Positions 5,778 to 13,031 of a DNA stretch of 30,763 bases are shown in pieces. The position numbers and the translations under genes were made by a program. The stretch lies in the IMG/VR virus record IMGVR_UViG_3300030098_003049, positions 1-30,763 of that record; one strand, written 5' to 3'. The notes under the pieces are model-generated. The model was given only the letters and a program-made list of their open reading frames with translations. It was not told the DNA's origin and made no database searches. Source of the stretch: a virus. Every line of letters begins with the position of its first letter. Position 1 is the stretch's first letter.

Positions 5778-6221
5778 ATGATTTATTTAGTTAATGCTGA
5801 AAATACAGATTTATACAAAATTGGTTACACATCTGTTGGTGCTGAAACTAGATTGAAAGCATTACAAACAGGAAGTCCACATAAACTTAAAATTATTAAA
5901 CAAAGTGATGGTAGCATTTCAAAAGAAAAGTATATACAAAATTGGTTTTATTACAAAAAAACACGAGGCGAGTGGTTTCAGTTTAATGATGATGATGTTA
6001 AGAATGTTATTGATATGATGTTAGACAAAAAAAAGTATTTAACAGAAAGTAAAATTAAAACAAAGTTATTATCATTTAGAACAAGCATTAACAATGACCA
6101 ATATTTAAGAAAATTAATGGAAAGTGATGAACGAAGTATGTCATTCATTATTTCTAAAATGATTGAATTTTTTAGGAAAAAAGGTATTGTTGATTTTAGA
6201 GAAATAAAGGAAATTATATGA
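5778..6221 (+). CDS. T5orf172/Mug113-type GIY-YIG protein with C-terminal ribbon-helix-helix-like region
   Basis: Residues 1-70 match the T5orf172 branch of the GIY-YIG superfamily: MIYLVNAENTDLYKIGYTS, R25 in ETRLKALQTGSP, E50 in the helix and the closing GEWF (64-67). This branch is found in phage and bacterial nucleases. The C-terminal part (about 97-137) reads LLSFRTSINNDQYLRKL then RSMSFIISKMIEFFRKKG, like a ribbon-helix-helix DNA-binding fold. The combination suggests a sequence-targeted nuclease or a regulator. It follows element B with SD GGAGAA. The N-terminal call is good; the RHH call is tentative. Confidence 0.7.
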   Translation: MIYLVNAENTDLYKIGYTSVGAETRLKALQTGSPHKLKIIKQSDGSISKEKYIQNWFYYKKTRGEWFQFNDDDVKNVIDMMLDKKKYLTESKIKTKLLSFRTSINNDQYLRKLMESDERSMSFIISKMIEFFRKKGIVDFREIKEII

Positions 6222-6254
6222 TTTCACACGAATTAGCACAGATTTGGAGGTTAA

Positions 6255-6398
6255 ATGAAGGTTAAACACGAATTAGGATTTGTTTATATAACATCTGATG
6301 GTAAAAGATTTTTATCATATAAAGATGCCGTTAAACACGAAGAAACAATTCAACCTACTATAACTGAACAATGGTTGGATAGAATAAAAGGAGAATAG
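6255..6398 (+). CDS. Unknown protein, 47 aa
   Basis: It has a good SD (TTGGAGG) and starts at ATG 6255. The protein has a strand pair GFVYITSDGKRFLSYKDAV followed by EETIQPTITEQWLDRIKGE (each in parts), similar in layout to tiny phage proteins that read a short beta hairpin plus helix. The function is unknown. The SD of the next gene (AAAGGAG) is inside its last codons. Confidence 0.5.
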   Translation: MKVKHELGFVYITSDGKRFLSYKDAVKHEETIQPTITEQWLDRIKGE

Positions 6399-6399
6399 A

Positions 6400-6519
6400 A
6401 TGGAAATTATATTTACAACATTATTAGCTACGATTGGTGTTTTTCTCATAGCAGGAATCATCATAGAATCAATAGAAAAGTATTTTGATATTAAAGAGAG
6501 GTTTAATAATGAAGGTTAA
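6400..6519 (+). CDS. Small membrane protein, 39 aa
   Basis: One hydrophobic segment (about residues 3-24, FTTLLATIGVFLIAGIIIE) predicts a single membrane span, followed by a short charged tail ending NNEG. The SD is AAAGGAG. It overlaps the next membrane peptide gene by 11 bases. A paired early membrane protein role is possible, but nothing identifies its job. Confidence 0.5.
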   Translation: MEIIFTTLLATIGVFLIAGIIIESIEKYFDIKERFNNEG

Positions 6520-6631
6520 TTGGGTTAATTTCTTTATATATTTAGGTATGATAATATTGGGAGCATTATTTTGGTGGTGGGTTATAAAATACCTATGTAT
6601 AGTTATAGCTTGGTTAATGATGTGCCTATGA
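6509..6631 (+). CDS. Small membrane protein, 40 aa
   Basis: It begins with MKVNWVNFFIYLGM and is hydrophobic nearly throughout, with a WWWV stretch at about residues 22-25, which predicts one or two membrane spans. SD AAGAGAGG is inside the preceding gene. Its stop overlaps the start of the HNH gene as ATGA (6628-6631), which supports both calls through coupled translation. Confidence 0.5.
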   Translation: MKVNWVNFFIYLGMIILGALFWWWVIKYLCIVIAWLMMCL

Positions 6632-6894
6632 ATACTAAGGATTATATTAAATACATAAAGTCTAAACATTGTTTGGTATGTGGCAGCAGTCCAGTAGATG
6701 CAGACCACCAAGATACAATAGGAATGGGTGGCGATAGAAAAAAACAATCTATTAAAGACTTTACTTGCATACCATTGTGCCGTAAACACCACACAGAAAG
6801 ACATAATATAGGTTCTTTTCAATTTGAACATAAACATAGCCTTAACCTATGGAAAGAGGCTTTTTATTTATTAAGGGGGTATTTCGCAGAATGA
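6628..6894 (+). CDS. HNH-type nuclease-like protein
   Basis: The start is set at ATG 6628, in an ATGA overlap with the upstream gene. A longer reading from 6571 has no SD. The 88-residue protein has C15-x2-C18, DADH (D26, H27), GMGGDRKK, then PLCRKHHTERH (C51, H54, H55, H59) and GSFQFE. This is the zinc-bound beta-beta-alpha HNH layout seen in small phage recombination-associated nucleases of the DUF968/Ref-like kind. It would cut or nick DNA. Its neighbours (zinc ribbon, NinB-like) match a late recombination cluster. Confidence 0.72.
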   Translation: MNTKDYIKYIKSKHCLVCGSSPVDADHQDTIGMGGDRKKQSIKDFTCIPLCRKHHTERHNIGSFQFEHKHSLNLWKEAFYLLRGYFAE

Positions 6895-7037
6895 AATGTT
6901 GGCATTGTAAACACGAAGTAATATGGGGTGGAGACAACGATTTTGAAGATTGTGGTTATGAAGGTGAAGGTATTGTAAGTAATTTTCATTGTCCTAATTG
7001 TGAAGCCGAATATGAATGTAGGTATAAAATAAAATGA
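6891..7037 (+). CDS. Zinc ribbon protein, 48 aa
   Basis: It starts at ATG 6891 within an ATGA overlap and is led by AAGGGGG. Two CxxC knuckles (C3-x2-C6 and C33-x2-C36) flank an acidic loop, which is a classic zinc ribbon. It ends in a TGA that overlaps the NinB-like start. It may be an adaptor for protein or nucleic acid binding; no specific family is recognised. Confidence 0.65.
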   Translation: MKCWHCKHEVIWGGDNDFEDCGYEGEGIVSNFHCPNCEAEYECRYKIK

Positions 7038-7384
7038 AATTCGCAGGTAAAGTAAAACAGGGTAAATTAACACTTGATGATAATCTTGGGTTTAGAGACT
7101 ATTTATATCTAATTGAGGGTGATGTTCATCTAGAAATAAAAGTTGCCGAAAAAGTGCGTTCTCCACAACAAAATGCTTACTACAGGGTTATAATTAGGAT
7201 ATTATCTAAAGAATTAGGTTATACTGAACAAGAAATGCACGAAACTATCAAAGAAAAGTATAATATTGAATCTACTAAACAATTATCTGTAGAAGAATTT
7301 ACTGAACTCATTGAAACTATAAAAAGATGGGCAGTAATAGATATGGGTATTGTTTTACCTAATGCTAGGCAACCTCATCAATAG
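7034..7384 (+). CDS. NinB/Orf-like recombination protein
   Basis: The 116-residue protein has the pattern of the phage NinB/Orf family. An N-terminal beta region (KFAGKVKQGKLTL, LEIKVAEKV) is followed by RSPQQNAYYRVIIRILSKELGYTEQEMHE, split, then the hallmark STKQLSVEEFTELIETIKRWA and a closing GIVLPN. Lambda Orf (NinB) binds single-stranded DNA and SSB and helps load recombinases, replacing RecFOR. An SSB-like and an annealing protein are encoded upstream, so a recombination mediator role fits. Translation is coupled by an ATGA overlap with the zinc ribbon gene. Its last 20 bases overlap the end of the convergent tail gene. Confidence 0.6.
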   Translation: MKFAGKVKQGKLTLDDNLGFRDYLYLIEGDVHLEIKVAEKVRSPQQNAYYRVIIRILSKELGYTEQEMHETIKEKYNIESTKQLSVEEFTELIETIKRWAVIDMGIVLPNARQPHQ

Positions 7385-8639
7385 TAACGTTTAAACTATA
7401 AACATTATGAGCCACTTGTTTAACACTTAAAGTATTTTGTCTAAAAGTACATATTGAGAATTGGTCTGGATTATTATTTCCAGCTTGTGTTAAATTGCCA
7501 CTTGCATCATATTGGTCTGCATTTGGTTGAAATATAAAAGGCAGAGTTCCACCTAAAGTACAATTCCATACAAAATTAAAACTATTGTCTGAAAGCATAG
7601 GACTTGTTCCTTCTGATGGTGTGGTATCATTTACAATGCTGTTAGAATTTTCATAATTAACCCACATATCATCTTCGCTTATAAATGAGAATGATAATTT
7701 CCAACTTTTTAATCCTTTTCTCCCTAAACCGCTTTTAACTCTTTGGTCAAAATGAGCACCTCCATCAGTCCAATGGCCGTGAACCCTATCTTTTGAATCT
7801 AATTCAAATGGCGGATATTTATAAACATTTGCTCCATCCCAATCTCTTTGATAGGATTCATTTTCAGAACGATTCATAGTCCATTCTGTTGGCCCATCAT
7901 AATAAATGTTCGCTAATGTTTTGCCACCTATTGTTTTTTGTTTCTTAATACCATCAAATCGTCTTGACATTGTAAGTTTTAAATCAGGGTTATGAGGAGC
8001 ATCCCAGTATCTACCTATTACAAGAGAGCCTAATTGATGTTTCCAATTTTCATCAAACATATCATTACTTAGATAAAAAACTTCAAATGTTGTCCAATAT
8101 TTAGCACTAGGTGTATCCCAAGTCGCTATACTTGTTCCATTATAATTTGGAGTAAAAACTCTATCTGAACCCCCTGAATCATCAGATATAGTTGTATTAT
8201 TAAAATTTAAAACTTCTGTAAATCCACCATAATCAAGAATATTTGAAGAACTTATCTCTCTTGCTGCTGCTGAGTCGTTAGGATAGTCTTGGTTCATTTT
8301 CATAAACCTTCCTCTTATATAAGGTTTTGCAGAATCTGTTCCAAGATTATGATTTAAAAGAGCACAAAAGTTAGGAGCAAACCCAACTTTAGGGTTCGCA
8401 TATTCAGACTCTCCATAATTTTGTCCAATTTTAAAAGCATATGTACCACTAGTTGAAGGTGTTCTTTTTCTTAAATGTGGATTAGAAGGATTTAAATATA
8501 ATAATTCAGCTCCTCCAAAATTTACACCATCCCCCCAATTTATATGATGTGCTCCGTGACCCCATTGAGTCTCTCCTGTAGCGTGTAAAAATGTAGGTAT
8601 ATCTACATAAAATCTTGGCGTTTTAACTTGCTTTCCCAT
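7365..8639 (-). CDS. Tail-tip or distal tail structural protein, 424 aa
   Basis: This large, aromatic, Asn/Gly-rich protein has no signal peptide or membrane span. Motifs include HHINWGDGVNFGGAELLYLNP near residue 32 (in pieces) and a C-terminal section GGTLPFIFQPNAD...PDQFSICTFR that resembles the closing beta domain of minor tail proteins. It is the last gene of the late operon, behind the large tail-tip protein and starting at a TAATG overlap with the upstream gene (SD AGGAGG). Minor tail, fibre or receptor-binding roles are all possible. A carbohydrate-binding role would fit the aromatic content but is a guess. Confidence 0.55.
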   Translation of the reverse strand: MGKQVKTPRFYVDIPTFLHATGETQWGHGAHHINWGDGVNFGGAELLYLNPSNPHLRKRTPSTSGTYAFKIGQNYGESEYANPKVGFAPNFCALLNHNLGTDSAKPYIRGRFMKMNQDYPNDSAAAREISSSNILDYGGFTEVLNFNNTTISDDSGGSDRVFTPNYNGTSIATWDTPSAKYWTTFEVFYLSNDMFDENWKHQLGSLVIGRYWDAPHNPDLKLTMSRRFDGIKKQKTIGGKTLANIYYDGPTEWTMNRSENESYQRDWDGANVYKYPPFELDSKDRVHGHWTDGGAHFDQRVKSGLGRKGLKSWKLSFSFISEDDMWVNYENSNSIVNDTTPSEGTSPMLSDNSFNFVWNCTLGGTLPFIFQPNADQYDASGNLTQAGNNNPDQFSICTFRQNTLSVKQVAHNVYSLNVTIDEVA

Positions 8640-9220
8640 TAATATCCTCCTGTACTGCCATCAACCATTGTATAGGTTCTTGTTGTTCTACGTCTTTTTT
8701 TAATTTTTTCTTTTTCTACCTTTGGTAAATTATAGTCAGGTAAATGATAACGAGTTCTTTTAACCTTTCCAAATCTTTTTGTACTTTTATAGTCTTCCCA
8801 ATTTGATGAACCTTTATGAAATTCAAATTCCTGAAGATTGAAATCTGGTAAGTTATCTCCATCTTTAACATATATATCAACAGGTTTTGCTTCCTCGTTA
8901 CCAGCAATAACTTTATTAATATCTATATTACCTTTATAAGTAAATAATAATTGTTCATTTATTGGATTTGTTCCTAATGTAAACATAACCATCCTTGAGC
9001 CGCTTCCTTGCATAACCCACCCCTCTGGAAGTTGTGGCGTTATTTCTGCTTTTCCTGAAAATTCTAATTGAATCCCCATAATATTTATATGTGAATTTAA
9101 AAAACACGAACCATTATCAGTTTCTATAGTTGGAGGAGATATATTTTTTCCACTTGAACTTGAAACACCTTTAATTTTTTTGTTTCTAAATATTTGTTTT
9201 TTAAGTAGGGCTTGCTTCAT
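8639..9220 (-). CDS. Tail-associated protein, unknown family, 193 aa
   Basis: I chose ATG 9220 because AGGGGGGAG lies just before it; the upstream in-frame ATGs (to 9244) have no SD. The N-terminus is basic (MKQALLKKQIFRNKK), the middle has beta-like segments (INIMGIQLEFSGKAEI, SRMVMFTLGTN), and the C-terminal third is strongly basic (KVEKEKIKKRRRTTR). It lies between the two tail-tip genes, overlaps the upstream one by 20 bases and the downstream by one, and so is probably a tail-tip partner or assembly factor. No family is recognised. Confidence 0.5.
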   Translation of the reverse strand: MKQALLKKQIFRNKKIKGVSSSSGKNISPPTIETDNGSCFLNSHINIMGIQLEFSGKAEITPQLPEGWVMQGSGSRMVMFTLGTNPINEQLLFTYKGNIDINKVIAGNEEAKPVDIYVKDGDNLPDFNLQEFEFHKGSSNWEDYKSTKRFGKVKRTRYHLPDYNLPKVEKEKIKKRRRTTRTYTMVDGSTGGY

Positions 9221-12200
9221 CTTCTCCCCCCTCATCTTCATCATTACTGTTTACGATTTGGTTTACTAACATTACTATATCTAAAAGATTAACAGTACCA
9301 TCACCATTCATATCCGCTGTATCAGGTAAATGTTCTGTATTATTATAAGCGACTGCACCTGCCATTATTACAACATCTAAAGCATTAATACTACCATCAT
9401 CATTTAAATCACCTAAAAGAGGTGGTGGTGGAGTAAAATAAAGTTGTGTGAAATATAAGTCTTTAGTATATTCTGTTCCTTGATATGTTATTCTTAAAAT
9501 ACCAATAATTCCTGTATGGCCTTCAGGTATTAAATACGGAGTAGATAAATAAACTTTTCCACCCTTTCTAATTCCGTTTTCAAAATTATAATGTGTAGAA
9601 TAGCTAAAATAATTGTTAGCAGATTGCTCTTGACCTTCTTGTACTTCTTGCATAACTTGTGGCGGTTGACTATCTCCATATTCAAAAGGTTCTTCATTGA
9701 GTATAACCAATACGTCAACATCAAATTCACCTTCTATATTTGTTGAAATAATAGCAGTAGGACTATGATTTAAATTATCATTACCATTTTCCCAATAAAC
9801 ATCAATATATGGTTCATCTGAAAAATCTTCTTGCCAACCTGAAGTGTCTGTGCCCTCATCTATATCGGTACCATAGTCATAAGGGTCTCCTTGTTCAAAA
9901 TTTGCATCACCATTGTTGCCACCAAAAGAAGGAGTGCCAGACTCTTCTGTTTCTTCTACATCCCAACCATCATAAAAACCAAAATAACCTCTATGGACCT
10001 GTACTGCTTCAATATCAACTCTATCTAAACTTTTTCTTACATTTGTAACAAAGAAATATTTGTATATTAATTGACCATTTCTATTAGTGTTTTTAGTATA
10101 ATCATAACCAAAAGCCTTTACATTACCTAAAAGTTCATCAAAATAAATATAATCACCAACTTCTAGGTTCAAATAGTCTATAGATAGTTTTAATTTAATA
10201 ATTAAATGTTGATTAGCGTACCAATGTAATAATCTTTCTTGTAATTTTCTCGCTTCTGTTAAATCTCTTATATATTCTGATTCTACTTCTAATTTTGCCT
10301 CTTCATTTGTTAATCCGTAATAACCAATATCATAAACAAAACTATCATCATTTGGATACATTAACTGAGTAGCCTCATCGTAAGTTTCAACATTAATATT
10401 CCCATCAGAATTTGTAAAACCATAACCTGTTTGCCCATCAAAATCCCCTGTTCCATAATTTATATTATATTTTACATTTATTGAATTTTTAACATCATCT
10501 ATTTTAGTTAATGAAAAAGAATAATTTAAAACTTTTGAATTATCTAATTTTACTCTATCTATTGATTCTATAGTATTACTGTTAAATTCTTGGAATAAAT
10601 GCAAAAATTTGAAATGACCTTTTGCATTAAATGTTGGTATAGTTAATGATGACTTAAACAATTTTTCCATAACATCTTTAGCTTCTTTTGTTTCGTTTAA
10701 TGTAAACGCATTTAAAATTCTATCTGTTGCATTAGAATGTTCAATATTACCAATATAGCCGAGTTCTGTTCTTAAAATATCAGCCATTATATCTTCTGCT
10801 GATTGTATAACAAGAGGTAAGTCTCCAATTATATAAACTTCTACACCTTCGTAAAATTCAGGATGTGCGGAGGCATTACTTTTTCTAAAAGTCATTCTTT
10901 TTTCTGTATCTGTCTCTTGAGTATAATGAATTTCGTGATAACCAAAATCAGTGTCGTCACTACCATATACCGAAACTATATTACCAATATTAAATGAAGA
11001 TACTTCTGGATATTCTACTTTATCAAACGTTACATTATAATAAGTTCCTGAACTACCACTAACATCGGCTGTACACACTCCATATATATTAATATCTACA
11101 GTATCTGAAATTCTTCCAGCAACATCAGCAAAATAAGACTCACTTACAGCTTCAGTTACTACAGTATCCTGTAAACAATAAAAATTAAAAAGTTGCCCAC
11201 AATAATATCCTCTATCATTAGTGCCGCTACTTCCTACTCTGTGCATTTGAGGTACACCCAAAGTTACCCCAGAAAGTTTAGTTGTTTCATCAACATAAGT
11301 TGACTCGTAATAAGTTGAAACATCGTGAGTAATTGTTTCTTCTGTACTTGATTGATAAGGAGCTACATCGTAATTTACAGACCAAACAGTATCATCATCT
11401 TGAGGGAATATAGGCCATTCGTGAGGAGTGCTACTATATTCTGGGTTTATTATATCTCTAGCTCTATTAGACGCTGTGCTTTTTAATCCTGAACCCCAAT
11501 CTGCATTAGGTGTAGAACCAAAATGCCAAATCATTGGTAACATTCTTTTTCCAGTATCAGTCATATTATGAAAACTATGATAATCCATATCATAAACATA
11601 CTTTGTTGAACAAGGGTAATTCCCAACATTTGATTTAAAATTAAAAATAACTTTAGTCCAACCAGAATGGTCTAGTTCTTCAAGGTTTACAGCGGTTAAT
11701 AATAAACCTCTATCACTATAACCGTCTTGAAGTCTATTTACAGGGAAGAAGCCACGAGTGTTATCTTTATGTATCCAGTTGTTATCTATAAAAGTAGAAT
11801 CTCCTCCGTGATTTGTATGATTGCAATCAGTTGGTTCCCACCAACTTTGGTCGCCATTATCCCAATTATCATCATAAGGAGAATCTTCACTTGCACTTGT
11901 AATAAAAGCATATCTATTCCAAGGTTCGTAACCAGACTGCCCATCTCTAACGTAATCTGTAAATCCGTATATTCTATGGGTACTATTAAATGAACCTCCA
12001 TTTGAATCACTATAGGTTTTAAACTCAACTTTTTCAATAGGTCTGTAAATTCTTGTAGGTATACCTATTATTTCTTCATCTTGAACAAATGTATTAGGAT
12101 TAATTACTATAGAAGCTGAAGAATCTTCACCTGAGGACTGCACAAAAGAATATAAATCCTCAGTTAAATCTATCTCAAGGTCTTTATAACTCCAACCTCT

Positions 12201-13031
12201 AACATCAAGTGTTCTACTAATAGGTACAAATGAATCGTTTTGGAATATAGATAATGACCCTACGTTTTTTAAATAATTATGAGTAAACAAAGGATGATTT
12301 TCATTAAAAAAAGAATGACCATAAGCATCTATATTTACAGAATCCATCAACCCTCCAATTAAGGCTCCTTTTTTATCAATGTGTAATTCTTCTAGGCTTT
12401 GACTTATATTACCTTCTTCATTTGTTCCCTCAGAACGTGGTATTAATGGAGATTTATTAACATAACCATAAACCATAGGATATGGTTTTCCAACCATATT
12501 TTCGCTATAATAAGGTTCATTAGGTATACTTTGTGAAGGTAAAGTATTTTGTAAAAGTTGTTGTGTTAAATCTTCTAATGTTAGATTAACAGTATCTTGA
12601 TTTTGGTTAAATCTTCTAATTGTTCCTGTATAAACCAATAAACAATCATTTATACTATCTATTCCATTTGACGTATAATATATTTGACATACTGAATTTA
12701 AATAATCTTGAATTTTATCACTAAATCTTTCTCCTTGAAATTCTGCGTTAGATACAGAAAGAGACACACTTGAAATAGTATATTTATTATCTACAATATC
12801 TGCTTTTGATGCTATATTAGGAGATTTTAATAATAAAGGTTTATAATAATCAACATCACCCTCTTCATTAATTATACTAAATTCTTTAGTTGACAATGTA
12901 ATTACTTCACTTGCTAATGAGTAATCATCATCTTCTAACCTTATGTCTTTATAAATTTTAACTAAAGGGTTTAATGATGTTCTTACTCCATCACCTAATG
13001 CCATTTTAAACTTTGGAGGTAATTCTATCAT
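9201..13031 (-). CDS. Large tail-tip/baseplate hub protein with C-terminal dockerin repeats
   Basis: The 1276-residue protein follows the tape measure gene, the usual place of tail hub or tip proteins. The N-terminal 170 residues (KIYKDIRLEDDDY, TISSVSLSVSNAEFQGERFSD, VNLTLEDLTQQLLQNTLP) look like a hub domain. Residues near 960-1060 (LKLSIDYLNLEVGDYIYF and RVDIEAVQV) resemble the central gpJ-like tail-tip region. After a PPPP linker (about 1201-1205) come two dockerin-type calcium loops, D1208-x-N-x-D1212-G...D1219 and D1240-x-N-x-D1244-G...D1251, then an acidic tail. It probably forms the tail tip, contacts the cell and guides DNA release. Dockerin domains normally bind cohesins; whether they do so here is unknown. 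Confidence 0.68.
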   Translation of the reverse strand: MIELPPKFKMALGDGVRTSLNPLVKIYKDIRLEDDDYSLASEVITLSTKEFSIINEEGDVDYYKPLLLKSPNIASKADIVDNKYTISSVSLSVSNAEFQGERFSDKIQDYLNSVCQIYYTSNGIDSINDCLLVYTGTIRRFNQNQDTVNLTLEDLTQQLLQNTLPSQSIPNEPYYSENMVGKPYPMVYGYVNKSPLIPRSEGTNEEGNISQSLEELHIDKKGALIGGLMDSVNIDAYGHSFFNENHPLFTHNYLKNVGSLSIFQNDSFVPISRTLDVRGWSYKDLEIDLTEDLYSFVQSSGEDSSASIVINPNTFVQDEEIIGIPTRIYRPIEKVEFKTYSDSNGGSFNSTHRIYGFTDYVRDGQSGYEPWNRYAFITSASEDSPYDDNWDNGDQSWWEPTDCNHTNHGGDSTFIDNNWIHKDNTRGFFPVNRLQDGYSDRGLLLTAVNLEELDHSGWTKVIFNFKSNVGNYPCSTKYVYDMDYHSFHNMTDTGKRMLPMIWHFGSTPNADWGSGLKSTASNRARDIINPEYSSTPHEWPIFPQDDDTVWSVNYDVAPYQSSTEETITHDVSTYYESTYVDETTKLSGVTLGVPQMHRVGSSGTNDRGYYCGQLFNFYCLQDTVVTEAVSESYFADVAGRISDTVDINIYGVCTADVSGSSGTYYNVTFDKVEYPEVSSFNIGNIVSVYGSDDTDFGYHEIHYTQETDTEKRMTFRKSNASAHPEFYEGVEVYIIGDLPLVIQSAEDIMADILRTELGYIGNIEHSNATDRILNAFTLNETKEAKDVMEKLFKSSLTIPTFNAKGHFKFLHLFQEFNSNTIESIDRVKLDNSKVLNYSFSLTKIDDVKNSINVKYNINYGTGDFDGQTGYGFTNSDGNINVETYDEATQLMYPNDDSFVYDIGYYGLTNEEAKLEVESEYIRDLTEARKLQERLLHWYANQHLIIKLKLSIDYLNLEVGDYIYFDELLGNVKAFGYDYTKNTNRNGQLIYKYFFVTNVRKSLDRVDIEAVQVHRGYFGFYDGWDVEETEESGTPSFGGNNGDANFEQGDPYDYGTDIDEGTDTSGWQEDFSDEPYIDVYWENGNDNLNHSPTAIISTNIEGEFDVDVLVILNEEPFEYGDSQPPQVMQEVQEGQEQSANNYFSYSTHYNFENGIRKGGKVYLSTPYLIPEGHTGIIGILRITYQGTEYTKDLYFTQLYFTPPPPLLGDLNDDGSINALDVVIMAGAVAYNNTEHLPDTADMNGDGTVNLLDIVMLVNQIVNSNDEDEGGEDEASPT
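9204..9416 (-). other. Dockerin type I domain within the tail-tip protein
   Basis: This segment encodes residues 1206-1276 of the large tail protein. It has two 12-residue loops of the D-x-N-x-D-G-x-I/V-N-x-x-D pattern (DLNDDGSINALD and DMNGDGTVNLLD), each followed by a hydrophobic helix (VVIMAGAVAYN and IVMLVNQIVN), 32 residues apart. This is the paired F-hand layout of type I dockerins and allied calcium modules. The loops have all expected Asp/Asn ligands. It is followed by a run of Asp and Glu. Confidence 0.8.

Noticed and set aside
6218-6265. 15-codon frame overlapping the GIY-YIG stop
   Set aside because: No ribosome site of its own; it covers the SD of the gene at 6255 and could at best be a leader peptide.
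6571-6627. Longer N-terminus for the HNH protein
   Set aside because: It lies fully inside the upstream membrane protein gene and has no SD, while the ATGA overlap at 6628 fits coupled translation.
9221-9244. Upstream ATGs for the 8639-9220 gene
   Set aside because: No SD precedes them, whereas AGGGGGGAG is placed just before ATG 9220.
9809-10048. Antisense frames across the late operon (also 11727-11993, 13047-13259, 15231-15533, 19201-19431, 22824-23084)
   Set aside because: They run opposite to strong virion genes, lack SDs and show composition caused by the sense codons (for example His/Leu- or Ser/Ile-rich).
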